From Clostridium sp. (lineage in GTDB: Bacteria > Bacillota > Clostridia > Lachnospirales > Lachnospiraceae): 64,000 nt of DNA. Under the pieces are notes generated by a model. That model ran no database searches. It worked only from the letters and a program-made list of their open reading frames with translations, and had not been told where the DNA came from. The DNA is taken from the NCBI GenBank assembly GCA_023667695.1, contig JAMOZY010000006.1, forward strand, positions 1 to 64,000. The letters are read 5' to 3'. Position numbers and translations under genes: made by a program. This document shows, in pieces, positions 1 to 9,749 of the stretch (position 1 is its first letter; the number at the start of each line of letters is the position of its first letter).

Positions 1-5
1 TAAAA

Positions 6-50
6 AGCCCTTATAGGGCTAGTGCAAGCCACCGGCTAAGCCGGTGGTCT
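6..50. repeat. Paired hairpins, possible end of an IS200/IS605-type element
   Basis: Two adjacent hairpins lie at the window edge: a 6-bp stem at 6-20 and a perfect 9-bp stem (CCACCGGCT / AGCCGGTGG) at 29-47, followed by CTTGAC. Subterminal hairpins next to a short target-like tetranucleotide are typical of IS200/IS605 ends, and I recall this kind of palindrome beside such elements in Clostridia, though I could not check. The pair could also act as a terminator for buk, which ends just downstream on the minus strand, but there is no clear U-tract. Confidence 0.4.
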
Positions 51-64
51 TGACTAAGGAAAAA

Positions 65-1138
65 TCAATAATCTAGTGCCGTCTCTTCTCCATTCATAAC
101 ACGAAGGGCGCCTTGTGCCAGCGCGAGCAATTCGTCTTCCCCAGGATATACGGTAATACCACTAATCCAATCCACCTGTGCTGACATAGCATCTATGGTT
201 TCCTGGCCATATGCAATGCCGCCAGTCAGAATAATCTGGTCAACCTTACCGCCCAGGACCACTGCCATGGCACCGATTTCCTTGCAGAGCTGATAGTGGA
301 AGGCATCCTCAACCGCCTTTGCAGTTTCATTGCCTTCATGGGCCAGCTTGATGACATCACGCATATCATTGGTTCCTAAGTACGCGTTAAAACCGCCGTT
401 TCCACAAATCATCTTTCGAACTTCCTTTTCGGTGTATTTACCAGAAAAGCATAAACGGATTAAGCTTCCGCTTGGAAGGCCGCCGGTCCGTTCCGGTGAG
501 AACGGTCCATCCCCTTCTAATGCATTGGCTACATCCACGACATTACCGTTCTTATGAGCGCCTACCGATACGCCGCCACCCATGTGAACAACAATTAAAT
601 TCAAATCGCTGTAGGCCTTGCCGATTTCTTTTGCATAACGCTTGGCAACCGCCTTTTGGTTTAACGCATGAAAGATACTGGTTCTTGGAAGGTCCGGATG
701 ACCGGAGTAACGTGCAACAGGCGCTAATTCATCTACACTTACCGGGTCAACAATATAGGAAGGAATATTGCTTCCGATTTCAGCAGCAATCTCTTTTGCA
801 AGGATGCCGCCCAGGTTAGAAGCATGCTGGCCTTGTACGCCAATTCTCAGGTCTTCAAGCAAAGCATCAGAAGTAGTATAGGTGCCGCCTGGAATCGGCT
901 TTAACAGACCGCCGCGGCCAACGACTACATCAATGGAAGATAATGCAATCGAGTTATCCTTTAATGCAGACAGAATGACCTCCTTCCGAAAATCCTTCTG
1001 CTCAATAATGGATGCATACTGGGCAATCTCTTCCGTAGAATGCCGGAGCGTGGTTTCCATTATCTGGGTTTCATCTTCAAATACACCAATTTTGGTGGAA
1101 GTAGAACCCGGATTGATGATTAAAATCTTATATGACAT
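65..1138 (-). CDS. buk: Butyrate kinase
   Basis: Last step of the phosphotransbutyrylase route: butyryl-phosphate plus ADP gives butyrate and ATP in the cytoplasm. The 357-residue product has the acetokinase-family N-terminal phosphate motif [12 protein letters not shown] near residue 9, the central [12 protein letters not shown] motif and a C-terminal LTGGIAYGQ motif; the length matches butyrate kinases (about 355) rather than acetate kinases (about 400). GGAGG precedes the ATG. It lies 146 bp downstream of ptb on the same strand and is probably co-transcribed with it. Butyrate rather than branched-chain acyl kinase activity is inferred from the ptb neighbour. Confidence 0.95.
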   Translation of the reverse strand: MSYKILIINPGSTSTKIGVFEDETQIMETTLRHSTEEIAQYASIIEQKDFRKEVILSALKDNSIALSSIDVVVGRGGLLKPIPGGTYTTSDALLEDLRIGVQGQHASNLGGILAKEIAAEIGSNIPSYIVDPVSVDELAPVARYSGHPDLPRTSIFHALNQKAVAKRYAKEIGKAYSDLNLIVVHMGGGVSVGAHKNGNVVDVANALEGDGPFSPERTGGLPSGSLIRLCFSGKYTEKEVRKMICGNGGFNAYLGTNDMRDVIKLAHEGNETAKAVEDAFHYQLCKEIGAMAVVLGGKVDQIILTGGIAYGQETIDAMSAQVDWISGITVYPGEDELLALAQGALRVMNGEETALDY

Positions 1139-1284
1139 TTCAAATCCTCCTTATTTTCCTATTAAATATAGCTGCATTTGATTCCTGCGAGCAACGAGCC
1201 AAGTGGCTGCTTGCGGCGGGGGTGTTGACTTCGAAAATCGCAGTCAAGCAGACCGCATCCGATAACGCTATGATTTGGTTCCGG
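1139..1284. repeat. ptb-buk intergenic spacer with a dispersed-repeat core
   Basis: This 146-bp spacer inside the likely ptb-buk operon holds an ordered set of short blocks at 1187-1247: GCGAGCAACGAG, GCTTGC, TTGAC and GTCAA. The same blocks occur in the same order on the minus strand of 45755-45818 before birA. No protein-coding frame is convincing. It may be a remnant of an interspersed element that inserted between the two genes. Confidence 0.4.
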
Positions 1285-2202
1285 TTATTTGTTCATGGCT
1301 TCTGCAACGACAGCAGCCAGGGCAATGGAATTCACCTTGACCTCAAAGGTATCGGAACGGGAAGTCAGAATGACTGGCGCCTTGGTTCCGGTTAAGATGT
1401 TACCGTTCTTTACATTCGGGCAGGTGTGGACCAGACACTTATAGGTAATATTACCTGCATGAATATCCGGGAACAAAACCACATCTGCATCTCCCACGAT
1501 TTTTCTTCCTTCTGCACCCTTATGTCTGGCAGCCTCCGGGTCGAAAGCAAGGTCAAAGGAAAGGGGACCGTCTATGATACAGCCGGTAATCTTACCCTCT
1601 TCGTTCATTTTCATAAGCTCGGCAGCCTCAACGGTAACCGGCATCTTTGGATTCACTACTTCAACAGCAGCCAGAGGCGCAACCTTTGGATTCGGGATGC
1701 CGCAGGCATGTACCACTTCTACCGTGTTGTTAATAATATCTACCTTGTCCTCCAGTGACGGATATGGGATAAATGCAACATCCGTTAAGAATAACAAACG
1801 GTCGCAGCCCGGAATCTCAAATACACAGACATGGGATAATGCCCGGCCGGTACGGAGTCCGACCTCTTTGTTCAATACGCTTTTCAGGAAATCCTTGGTA
1901 TCAATCAATCCCTTCATATACATGTCGGCATCTCCGTTATGCACCAGCTCCACTGCCTTGGTAGCTGCCTCAATCGGGTCCTTGATATCAATGATTTCAT
2001 ATCCGGACAGCTCCATATTCATCTGACCGGCAATGGCGCGGATTTTGTCTTCATCCCCCACCAGAATGGAATCGGCAATGTTCCGTTCCTTTGCAGCCCG
2101 GACAGCCTCCAGTACGGCGTCATCCTGGGCAACGGCTACGGAAAGCTTCTTTTTGGAGCAGGCTGCAACCTTAGAAATTAAGTCTTCAAATGTCTTACTC
2201 AT
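1285..2202 (-). CDS. ptb: Phosphate butyryltransferase
   Basis: Converts butyryl-CoA and phosphate to butyryl-phosphate and CoA, feeding the kinase encoded next. The 305-residue protein belongs to the phosphate acetyl/butyryltransferase (PTA_PTB) fold: an N-terminal segment with VAVAQDDAVLEAV, a central DMYMKGLIDTKDFL region and a C-terminal FPDIHAGNITYKCL motif near residues 245-258. Phosphate acetyltransferases are usually longer, and pairing with buk favours butyryl specificity. First gene of the ptb-buk unit, with a minus-strand promoter 70-100 bp upstream. It indicates butyrate production via Ptb-Buk rather than only butyryl-CoA:acetate CoA-transferase. Confidence 0.93.
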   Translation of the reverse strand: MSKTFEDLISKVAACSKKKLSVAVAQDDAVLEAVRAAKERNIADSILVGDEDKIRAIAGQMNMELSGYEIIDIKDPIEAATKAVELVHNGDADMYMKGLIDTKDFLKSVLNKEVGLRTGRALSHVCVFEIPGCDRLLFLTDVAFIPYPSLEDKVDIINNTVEVVHACGIPNPKVAPLAAVEVVNPKMPVTVEAAELMKMNEEGKITGCIIDGPLSFDLAFDPEAARHKGAEGRKIVGDADVVLFPDIHAGNITYKCLVHTCPNVKNGNILTGTKAPVILTSRSDTFEVKVNSIALAAVVAEAMNK

Positions 2203-2203
2203 C

Positions 2204-2553
2204 TTTTACACCTCTGTATCTTTTTATTGTTTGGTAAATAAGGTCCCCGAATCGGGGAGAAAACCCTTTGATTATTTTACCACTTTCCGGTATAGCGGGT
2301 CAAGAACATAAAGAATTTGAAACCATGTGCCGATATACCAATTAGAGTAGGTTTACCTCGTTGCAAAGAAAACAGAAAAATCCGTTCATTCTTCGCGGGA
2401 AATTACATAAAATATTATGAAAAAGTATTTGTTTTACATACAAGATATGGTATAGTATCTTTATATGAATCGTACATATGGATTTTAATCCGTTTACAGG
2501 AATAATATAGGGCATGACAGGGTCATAGCCGGAAAAGATTATGAGGTGAGCGA
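2204..2553. other. Divergent intergenic region, ptb / surface protein
   Basis: About 350 bp without a gene. It carries the ptb promoter on the minus strand and, toward the surface protein, an AT-rich stretch with possible TTTACA-17-TATCTT (2433-2461) or TTGTTT-16-TATAGT (2429-2456) promoters; neither is strong enough to choose. Nothing else recognisable. Confidence 0.5.
2274..2303 (-). promoter_or_regulatory. Sigma-A-like promoter of ptb-buk
   Basis: On the minus strand TTGACC is followed after 18 bp by TAAAAT, about 70 bp before the ptb start. The leader contains a short CCCCGA/TCGGGG hairpin at 2246-2258. Assignment rests on consensus match and position only. Confidence 0.55.
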
Positions 2554-5500
2554 ATGAAAGCAAAAGAATACATCATTCAAAAACTGGTAGATTTGGGAAA
2601 AAAGCATAAATGGATGAAATATCCCATGTTGGCACTGGTATCATTAATCAGCTTTTTCTTTCTGGTGCTGGAAAAATGCATGGAACGGCCGAAGCGTGCC
2701 GTAATTGCCTTAGTCTGTATGGTGCTGATTATCAGCCAGAGCTGGTACCTGATTAGTATCGCAGAGGACCCGACAGGAGAAGGCCAGCCAGGCACTGGCA
2801 ATGAAAGTGGTATCACGGATATTATGGCAGTGGATGATTTGGCGGACCCGGATGATTCAGCAGACCCTGGGGATAATGCTGGGGAGGGAACGGAGCCGGG
2901 AGATGGTACTACGGCAACGGAAAGTGAAACCGGCTCAGATGTGGGTAATGCAAAGGTTACTTTTGTAATCAATAACCAATCGTCCTATGGTGGATTAACT
3001 ACCCTGAATCCGATTCCAATCAGTAATCTGACAGGCGGAGGCACCTATACCTTGCCGGCCGTACAGACGGCAGACCCGAACTGTTGGGCCTTTACCGGAT
3101 GGAGGATTAAGAATGAGTCCGGTCGGCCGATTACGGAATTGACGAAGGCAATATTGGAGGCCGATGGAACGAAGAGTTCCAGCAGTGAGAATTATACCTT
3201 TTATCTGTATGCAGAATGCAGGCGTATAGCTTACAGGGTTACATATGAGTATAATGGCAGCCAGGTATCGGAATATGCACCGACTGATGCGGGAGGGGCG
3301 ATTCAGTTATCGTCCAATGATTCCCTGTTCTTCCGGTCGGGCTTTACCTATGACGGGTGGTATATTAACGGAGTGCAGACGGCTGCTTCTTATCGGAAGC
3401 TTGGAGCCGCTATTACGCTTACAGATGATATAACGGCAATACCAGCATGGGTTGGTAATCGGTATTTTATCCGGTTTGCAAGCGGTCATGCTACAGCTAC
3501 CGGTACCATGGCGGACCAGGAGCTGCGCTATCGGGACCCGCCCCTGTATGAACCGTTGAATTTAAATGAATTTAAACGGGTTGGATATGCCTTTGCCGGA
3601 TGGCAGACAGTAGTGTCTTCATCGATACTAGCAGATGGTGCAGAGGTTAGTAATCTGTCTACAACAGAGGATGATGTCATAACCATGACAGCGACCTGGC
3701 AGTATGATTATGCCGGATTATCAAAGGATTCCTTTGATTTTGATTATACGGAGACCGTAGATGCGGATAATGGTAAGGTAATTGTAAATCATCAGAATGT
3801 AGGCGGTGGCGATTTTGATGTAAAGCTATCGGGCGTACAGGGAACTACCTTGGACGGTGAAGTAAATAAGGATAATCTGGTCAGTGTAACCGGTCTGGAT
3901 GTGTTGTGTTCCGTTCTGGGTGACCAGAATGCGATTGTTTTTCTGACGGATTCAGAAGGAATCCGGACGGTGGGAGAGGTTGTACTTTCTTTTGAGATTA
4001 CGGATAAGAACAATGTGGATGATAGTGGAAATCCGATTACTGTTTACCGGAATATTACGGTACGTCTGCATCCAAAGCAGCTGGAGATTACAGGGGTATC
4101 CAATGCCTCCAAGGTGTATGACGGAACGAGCTGGATTGAGGTTGGCGATATCCGATTTACCGGAGCGAGGGAAGGCGCTGATTTAGTAGTCCACAGTGAT
4201 AAGCAAAGTGGTTACTTTACGGACCCGAATGTAGGAACCGGTAAGGATATTACTGTAAATTTATCCATATACGGAAATGATGCAAAATATTATAGAATCA
4301 AGGATGATGCTTCGGAGGTAACGATTCCGGGAGAGATATGTAATGGAACCATTACGAAGCGTCCAATCGGGGTGACTACGGCACCGGTCTATCCGGATGG
4401 CAGGGATTATTACCTGACAGGAGAAGAGCCGGAGTATACTTCCGTGATTCATGTGGAAGATTTGCCGGCAGATTTGGCAGCCACAGATGAAACGTTGATT
4501 TTGAATGCAATCAAAGGAAATTATACCTGCGATTATAAGCCGAATTATTCAGCAGGAGAATTTGCTGTTCTGATTGATACCAATCGTATTACCTTGCAGA
4601 ATTATTCTTTGACGGTGACGCCGGGAACCTTGACGGTACAGCAGGAAACACCAGTAGAACGGCTGGATTATACGGTGGAAGGCCAGCATATGACGGATTC
4701 CGCAGGAAAGCTTTGGTATTGGGGTGAAAATCCGCGGGTGGTGCCAACCGGAGTGAAGGGCTACAATATGGTTTATCTGACCAATGACCCTTCTGCAAAG
4801 GCGGTTACCTATGATGCTTCCAGATTCAGGCAGGAAGCCTATATTACAGAAGCCATGTGTTCTCAGAATGCTACGCTGTATGTTCAATTGGCAAACAGTA
4901 AGACCCATGCGGTAACGTCCATGGAATCCCTTGAGGTATATGTGGATACGACGGCGCCGGTCATTGATACCGATAAAATTGAGATTACTACTGTGAATAC
5001 CGGTACCTTTGGAAAGATTGGAAATTTCTTAAGCTTTGGAAATTTCTTTAAGGAAAGCATCATGATTACCATTCCGGTTTCGGATGCATTAAGCGGTGCC
5101 AACAGCCTGACCTATTATCTGGGCGGCAGTATCTGGGAGACTGGAGTTGTGATTCCGGTTCGGGATGGAAAGGCTACCATTACGGTGCCGATAAAGTATA
5201 AAGGCACCATTGCTTTGACGGCAAGAGATAATGCAGGGAATTCTTCTACGCTTGCGGATTTAATCGGAGTGGATGGCTCCACCTACTGGGTAGTTGAGAA
5301 TGAAGCACCGGCAATCCGGGCGTATGCAGTGGATTTGGAAGGAAAGCCGGCTTATTCTGGTGAGGACCTTTATTACCGGGCAGTCAAGCTGACGGCTTCT
5401 GTAACAGACCAGGATGCGGGGGTTGCCTATGTGATTTGGAATATAACAAAGGATGGGCAGACCATTGCAGAAGAAAATAAGCAGGTGGTTTCTGATACCA

Positions 5501-7827
5501 ATCGATTGCTGACCAGCTATGATTTTGAACGGATGTTTGAGGAAAGCGGAGCGTATACGGTATCGGCAACGGCATATGATAATGCAGAGAATATGAGCCT
5601 TCCGACAGAGGTATTCCGTTTTTCCATTGATGGAACCGCACCGGTGGTACAGGTGTCACCAGCGGATTATGACGAAAGCTGGGGGATGGAAAAGGTCATT
5701 ACTTTTACGGTAACGGATACAGAAAGCGGCATGGATATGCTGACACTTCTGGATGATGATAACCAGCCACATCCGTATACAGCAGTGGAGGGAACGGCTA
5801 ATACCTATACCTTTACGGTAACACGGAAGGGAACCTATACCATTAAGGCAACAGACCGGGCAGGAAATGTAGCGGAGGTACCGTTGGAATTCACCAGAGT
5901 ATCTTCCGAAGTACCGGACACACCGAATATTATTACCAATCCGGCAGAGCCGGAGCATATAGAAACCGGCTGGTTTACCTCCAATCCGGAAATCCGGATT
6001 CTGGAACCGGATGAAACCACGGACGGCACGATGATTACGACCTATTACCGCTTGTGGGAAGAGGGTGCAGAGGAACCGTCTGACAGTCAGATTGTTGACG
6101 GCAGCTTCCAGCTTCCGAAGGAAGGAATATGGAATATCCGTGCCTGGGCGGAAACCGAATCCGGAATGCGAAGTGCTTCTGATGCAGTATATCGGATTGG
6201 ATATGATGGAACTGCACCGGTGATTTCCGATATTATTATCGGCGGCAGTGGAACTGCCAGCCGGGTATTGATTCGTGTGACAGAGCCTGCCAGCGGATTA
6301 GCAAAGCTGCAGGCAGTGTATAATAAGCAGGAAGACAGCGCTCGTGACCTGACCTTTACCTATGCCGGAAATGGTGTATATACGGCAGAATTTATGGCAG
6401 CCATGGCAGGAAGCTATTCGGTTCGGGCAACCGATGCTGCAGGGAATACGGCTTATGCGGAAGCATTTGAACCAATGAATATTGTTATAACCCGAATTAC
6501 CGGCAATGTAGAAGAAGGCATGCTTGTAACCGGACGGGTAGAAAGCGGCACCTTTGCTGTGGAATCCCTGACGGTTCAGTACGGTCTGGCAGCCCAGGAA
6601 CCGGCAACGGATGCAGAAAGCCTGATTGTGACGACGGATGCAGATGGCAATAAGGCATTTACGGCAAAATTCACACAATTAAATGCAGATTCCCAATATC
6701 GGTTTTTGATTACGGCGTATACTACAACTGGAGAGCATTGCAATTATACCGGTGCATTTAAGACTGAAATCCGGAGGGCAGAGGGAATCAGTGTAGCAGG
6801 AACCGTATTGGATGAAACCATGCGGGACGGTGATGATTCCGCCATCTCAGTAGTGTTATATAGTGGCAATGATATTGTTCAGTTCCAGAACGTGAAGAAT
6901 GAGGAAGCATTTATCTTTACGAATGTGCCGGATGGCTCTTATGTCGTTCGGGCTATCCACGGAAACCGTTCGGCGGGCATGGGAATTGTGGTTCGCAATG
7001 GTGCAGTTGTGGAGCCGACGGACAGTATTCGTCTGGTGCTTCGGGACGGACAGTCCGTTTCCGTTGAGTATGGAAAGCCGGGTACGCCATCGGTTTCGGT
7101 CAGCGGCCTGGAGAATATATTTGATGATACGACGAACTTTGGTAGTGACCAGGACTTTGCAATCATCAATGCAGGCGGTGTTGTTGAATTTTGTATGGAG
7201 ATTAATGGTCTGAGTGAGAGTGAGGTTCCACCGTCCGATATGGAATTGATTCGACGTAGTCTGGGAAACAAGGAGCGGGTAGCAAGCTATATGGACTTCT
7301 CAATCTGGAAGCGTAATGTAGGTGCTTTTGGTATCATTTCACAGCAGCAGGTGTCCTCTATCGCTGGTGGTAAATCTGTGCGGCTGGTCATTCCGTTAGG
7401 AGCAGATATCGCAGGTCGCGAAAATCTGTATGTCCTTCGGGTGCATAACGGCATCGTGGAACGGCTGGCTGATTTAGACAGTGACCCATATACTTACACC
7501 ATTGAAAGTACTCTGTTCTCGACCTATGCATTGGTTTATACGGATAACAGTATTACCAATACGGATTCTACCGGCAATGGAGGCGGGAACGGTTCCGGAA
7601 CCGGAACCGGTACAGGAAATGGCAGCGGAAGTGGAGGCCAGGATGGCAATGGTTCCGGCGGTACCATGACGGATATTGGCAGAATGCCGAATTCCAATGG
7701 TGTTGTTTCTGCCTCTGGTACATCACCGCGAACCGGAGATGAAATGCCAGTGGTATGGATTAGTATGCTTGGCATCATAGCAGCAGCGGCAGGAACCATG
7801 CTCTTTAAAAACAAAAAAAATCAATAA
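2554..7827 (+). CDS. Giant multidomain sortase-anchored surface protein
   Basis: A 1757-residue exported protein. The N-terminus has a long basic leader and two hydrophobic stretches (about 21-42 and 48-68), an unusually extended signal region, then an acidic D/P/G/T linker. InlB/Listeria-Bacteroides type repeats with GW motifs follow (about 135-370), a YDG-type domain with the ASKVYDGTS motif (about 513-600), then Ig-like repeats recognised by TAPVI/TAPVV starts near 800, 1026 and 1218, and a carboxypeptidase-regulatory-like domain near 1412-1470. A Gly/Ser/Thr-rich spacer at about 1669-1705 leads to SPRTGDE, a hydrophobic helix and a KNKKNQ tail, a sortase signal of the xPxTG kind. Probably an adhesin or wall scaffold; the ligand is unknown. 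Good RBS GAGGTGAGCG before the ATG. Confidence 0.85.
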   Translation: MKAKEYIIQKLVDLGKKHKWMKYPMLALVSLISFFFLVLEKCMERPKRAVIALVCMVLIISQSWYLISIAEDPTGEGQPGTGNESGITDIMAVDDLADPDDSADPGDNAGEGTEPGDGTTATESETGSDVGNAKVTFVINNQSSYGGLTTLNPIPISNLTGGGTYTLPAVQTADPNCWAFTGWRIKNESGRPITELTKAILEADGTKSSSSENYTFYLYAECRRIAYRVTYEYNGSQVSEYAPTDAGGAIQLSSNDSLFFRSGFTYDGWYINGVQTAASYRKLGAAITLTDDITAIPAWVGNRYFIRFASGHATATGTMADQELRYRDPPLYEPLNLNEFKRVGYAFAGWQTVVSSSILADGAEVSNLSTTEDDVITMTATWQYDYAGLSKDSFDFDYTETVDADNGKVIVNHQNVGGGDFDVKLSGVQGTTLDGEVNKDNLVSVTGLDVLCSVLGDQNAIVFLTDSEGIRTVGEVVLSFEITDKNNVDDSGNPITVYRNITVRLHPKQLEITGVSNASKVYDGTSWIEVGDIRFTGAREGADLVVHSDKQSGYFTDPNVGTGKDITVNLSIYGNDAKYYRIKDDASEVTIPGEICNGTITKRPIGVTTAPVYPDGRDYYLTGEEPEYTSVIHVEDLPADLAATDETLILNAIKGNYTCDYKPNYSAGEFAVLIDTNRITLQNYSLTVTPGTLTVQQETPVERLDYTVEGQHMTDSAGKLWYWGENPRVVPTGVKGYNMVYLTNDPSAKAVTYDASRFRQEAYITEAMCSQNATLYVQLANSKTHAVTSMESLEVYVDTTAPVIDTDKIEITTVNTGTFGKIGNFLSFGNFFKESIMITIPVSDALSGANSLTYYLGGSIWETGVVIPVRDGKATITVPIKYKGTIALTARDNAGNSSTLADLIGVDGSTYWVVENEAPAIRAYAVDLEGKPAYSGEDLYYRAVKLTASVTDQDAGVAYVIWNITKDGQTIAEENKQVVSDTNRLLTSYDFERMFEESGAYTVSATAYDNAENMSLPTEVFRFSIDGTAPVVQVSPADYDESWGMEKVITFTVTDTESGMDMLTLLDDDNQPHPYTAVEGTANTYTFTVTRKGTYTIKATDRAGNVAEVPLEFTRVSSEVPDTPNIITNPAEPEHIETGWFTSNPEIRILEPDETTDGTMITTYYRLWEEGAEEPSDSQIVDGSFQLPKEGIWNIRAWAETESGMRSASDAVYRIGYDGTAPVISDIIIGGSGTASRVLIRVTEPASGLAKLQAVYNKQEDSARDLTFTYAGNGVYTAEFMAAMAGSYSVRATDAAGNTAYAEAFEPMNIVITRITGNVEEGMLVTGRVESGTFAVESLTVQYGLAAQEPATDAESLIVTTDADGNKAFTAKFTQLNADSQYRFLITAYTTTGEHCNYTGAFKTEIRRAEGISVAGTVLDETMRDGDDSAISVVLYSGNDIVQFQNVKNEEAFIFTNVPDGSYVVRAIHGNRSAGMGIVVRNGAVVEPTDSIRLVLRDGQSVSVEYGKPGTPSVSVSGLENIFDDTTNFGSDQDFAIINAGGVVEFCMEINGLSESEVPPSDMELIRRSLGNKERVASYMDFSIWKRNVGAFGIISQQQVSSIAGGKSVRLVIPLGADIAGRENLYVLRVHNGIVERLADLDSDPYTYTIESTLFSTYALVYTDNSITNTDSTGNGGGNGSGTGTGTGNGSGSGGQDGNGSGGTMTDIGRMPNSNGVVSASGTSPRTGDEMPVVWISMLGIIAAAAGTMLFKNKKNQ

Positions 7828-7929
7828 AAGCACCATAACTTACCATAATACTTTCTTTATTCCTGAGGATACTATAAGTAAGACATCAAGCGCTTGAAGT
7901 CTAAAGTATTCAATATGGAGGTAGCAATT

Positions 7930-8115
7930 ATGTCAAGCAAGTATTCTAAGAGTGAAGCTATGAACCGTTTCAAAATGGAATGTGCTTCAGAAGTAGGTGT
8001 TGACTTAAAGCAGGGTTACAACGGTGACTTAACATCCAGACAGAATGGTTCTGTTGGTGGTCAGATGACTAAGAAGCTGGTTGAAGCTCAGATGAAGGCT
8101 ATGTCTGGTAAGTAA
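7930..8115 (+). CDS. Alpha/beta-type small acid-soluble spore protein
   Basis: A 61-residue DNA-binding spore protein of the SASP alpha/beta family, which coats and protects DNA in dormant spores. The family core is visible as GDLTSRQNGSVGGQMTKKLV at about residues 32-51. The start chosen is the ATG 8 nt after GGAGG; an upstream in-frame start at 7894 would add residues absent from the family. It sits alone between the surface protein and tig with its own terminator, as expected for a gene expressed late in the forespore. It is the best direct sign in the window that the organism sporulates. Confidence 0.92.
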   Translation: MSSKYSKSEAMNRFKMECASEVGVDLKQGYNGDLTSRQNGSVGGQMTKKLVEAQMKAMSGK

Positions 8116-8146
8116 TCCGGAATCATACCTGAAATGAATGAAACGG

Positions 8147-8181
8147 AATCTCCGAGGGTCCTGTATCCTCGGAGATTTTTT
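8147..8181 (+). terminator. Rho-independent terminator after the SASP gene
   Basis: Perfect 11-bp stem AATCTCCGAGG / CCTCGGAGATT with a 9-nt loop, followed by a run of T. Confidence 0.92.
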
Positions 8182-8255
8182 GTGATGGCAATTTTATAGG
8201 GCGGATGCCCGATATGAAATAAGTCGCCAGCCGGTTTGTTACAGATTTTATGAAA

Positions 8256-8299
8256 ATGTATATTCTGGTGACTTATGAATGGGCATGGCGGAACGGTTA
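8256..8299. repeat. Dispersed 44-bp intergenic repeat, copy 1
   Basis: Matches 62062-62105 in 38 of 44 positions with no gaps, although the flanks are unrelated. It lies in the SASP-tig intergenic region upstream of the tig promoter. The core is CTTATGAATGGGCATGGC. No coding frame is supported; function unknown. Confidence 0.65.
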
Positions 8300-8329
8300 T
8301 CTTTTGTGCAGTTTTTTCCTATAATATAG

Positions 8330-8359
8330 TGGACATTCTATTGTAGACTATGCTATAAT
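8330..8359 (+). promoter_or_regulatory. Promoter of the tig-clp genes
   Basis: TGGACA, an 18-bp spacer and TATAAT with an extended -10 (TGC). It lies about 75 bp before tig. A second TATAAT at 8320-8325 lacks a good -35. The rest of the 317-bp SASP-tig gap holds the SASP terminator and the dispersed repeat. Confidence 0.6.
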
Positions 8360-8432
8360 TTAGTGATTAGCGGGCTTGGATTCCCATTAATTAGGAAAAT
8401 GAAGAAGGCGTTTACAAGGAGGACTTATTAAA

Positions 8433-9719
8433 ATGAGTTACACAGTAGAAAAACTGGAAAAGAACATGGCAAAGATTACAATAGAGGTAGCCGCAGAAGA
8501 GTTTGAAAAGGCAATGGTTGGTTCCTATAATAAGCAAAAGAATAAGATTTCTGTGCCGGGCTTCCGGAAGGGTAAGGTACCGATGGCATTTTTGGAGAAA
8601 ACCTATGGTTCGGAAATGTTTTATGAGGATGCAGCCAATACCTGTATTCAGGAGGCGTATCCCCGTGAGATGGCGGAAAGCGATTTGGAGGTTGTTTCCA
8701 GACCTACGATAGATGTGGTACAGATGGAAAAGGGAAAACCATTTATCTTTACTGCGGAGGTAGCATTGAAGCCGGAGGTTACCTTAGGAGCCTATAAGGG
8801 AATCGAAGTAGAGAAGATAGAGGTAACGGTGACAGAAGAGGATATGGACGCGGAATTAAAGCGCATCCAGCAGCAGAATTCCAGAAGTATTACGGTGGAG
8901 GACCGGAGTACGCAGATGGAGGATGAAGTAACCATTGATTTTGAAGGCTTTGTAGACGGTGTTGCTTTTGAAGGCGGCAAGGGTAGTGATTATCCATTAA
9001 AGCTGGGTTCCCATTCCTTTATTGATACCTTTGAGGAACAACTGGTAGGAAAGAATATCGGTGATGAGGTAGAAGTGAATGTAACCTTCCCAGAAGATTA
9101 CCAGGCACCGGATTTGGCAGGAAAGCCGGCTATGTTTCAGGTTACCATTAAGGGAATCAAAGCAACAGAGCTGCCGGAATTAAATGATGAATTTGCAAGT
9201 GAGGCTTCTGAGTTCGAAACTATGGATGAATATAAGGAAGATATCAGAAAGACCCTGACTGCAAAGAAGGAAGCAGAAGCAAAGCAGGAGAAAGAATCAA
9301 AGATTGTAGAGAAGATTGTGGAAGGCGCTGAAATGGAGGTTCCGGATGCAATGGTTGATATGATGCAGGAGCAGATGGTGGATGAGTTTGCACAGCGGTT
9401 AAGCTATCAGGGCTTGCAGCTGGAGCAGTATTTACAGTTTACCGGGATGGATATCAATCGCTTTAAGGACCAGTGCAAACCGGAGGCATTAAAGCGGATT
9501 CAGTCCCGCCTTGTCATGGAAGCAGTTGCCAATGCAGAAGCAATCGAAGTTACAGAGGATGAGATTAATACGGAATTAGAAAAGATGGCGTCGATGTATC
9601 AGATGGATTTGGAGCGGCTGAAGGAAGTAGTCGGAGAAAATGAGGCGGATTCCATCCGGAAGGATATTGCGATTCAAAAAGCAGTGGATTTGGTCGTTGC
9701 GGAAGCAAAAGAGATTTAG
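8433..9719 (+). CDS. tig: Trigger factor, ribosome-associated chaperone
   Basis: Binds near the ribosomal exit tunnel and assists folding of nascent chains; its middle domain is a peptidyl-prolyl isomerase. The 428-residue length is typical. The N-terminal ribosome-binding signature VPGFRKGKVP is visible at about residues 42-51, the FKBP-like domain at about 150-245 (DEVTIDFEGFVDGVAFEGG), and the long helical C-terminal domain after it. RBS AAGGAGG precedes the ATG. First of the tig-clpP-clpX-lon run, a common Firmicutes order. Confidence 0.97.
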   Translation: MSYTVEKLEKNMAKITIEVAAEEFEKAMVGSYNKQKNKISVPGFRKGKVPMAFLEKTYGSEMFYEDAANTCIQEAYPREMAESDLEVVSRPTIDVVQMEKGKPFIFTAEVALKPEVTLGAYKGIEVEKIEVTVTEEDMDAELKRIQQQNSRSITVEDRSTQMEDEVTIDFEGFVDGVAFEGGKGSDYPLKLGSHSFIDTFEEQLVGKNIGDEVEVNVTFPEDYQAPDLAGKPAMFQVTIKGIKATELPELNDEFASEASEFETMDEYKEDIRKTLTAKKEAEAKQEKESKIVEKIVEGAEMEVPDAMVDMMQEQMVDEFAQRLSYQGLQLEQYLQFTGMDINRFKDQCKPEALKRIQSRLVMEAVANAEAIEVTEDEINTELEKMASMYQMDLERLKEVVGENEADSIRKDIAIQKAVDLVVAEAKEI

Positions 9720-9749
9720 CAGGACCATGGAAAGAAGGAGGCAGTTTCA

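Noticed and set aside
7886..7897. TCAAGCGCTTGA palindrome before the SASP gene, with a near copy at 38638-38648
   Set aside because: Resembles a catabolite-response core, but only two short, imperfectly matching sites with unrelated downstream genes; too weak to call.
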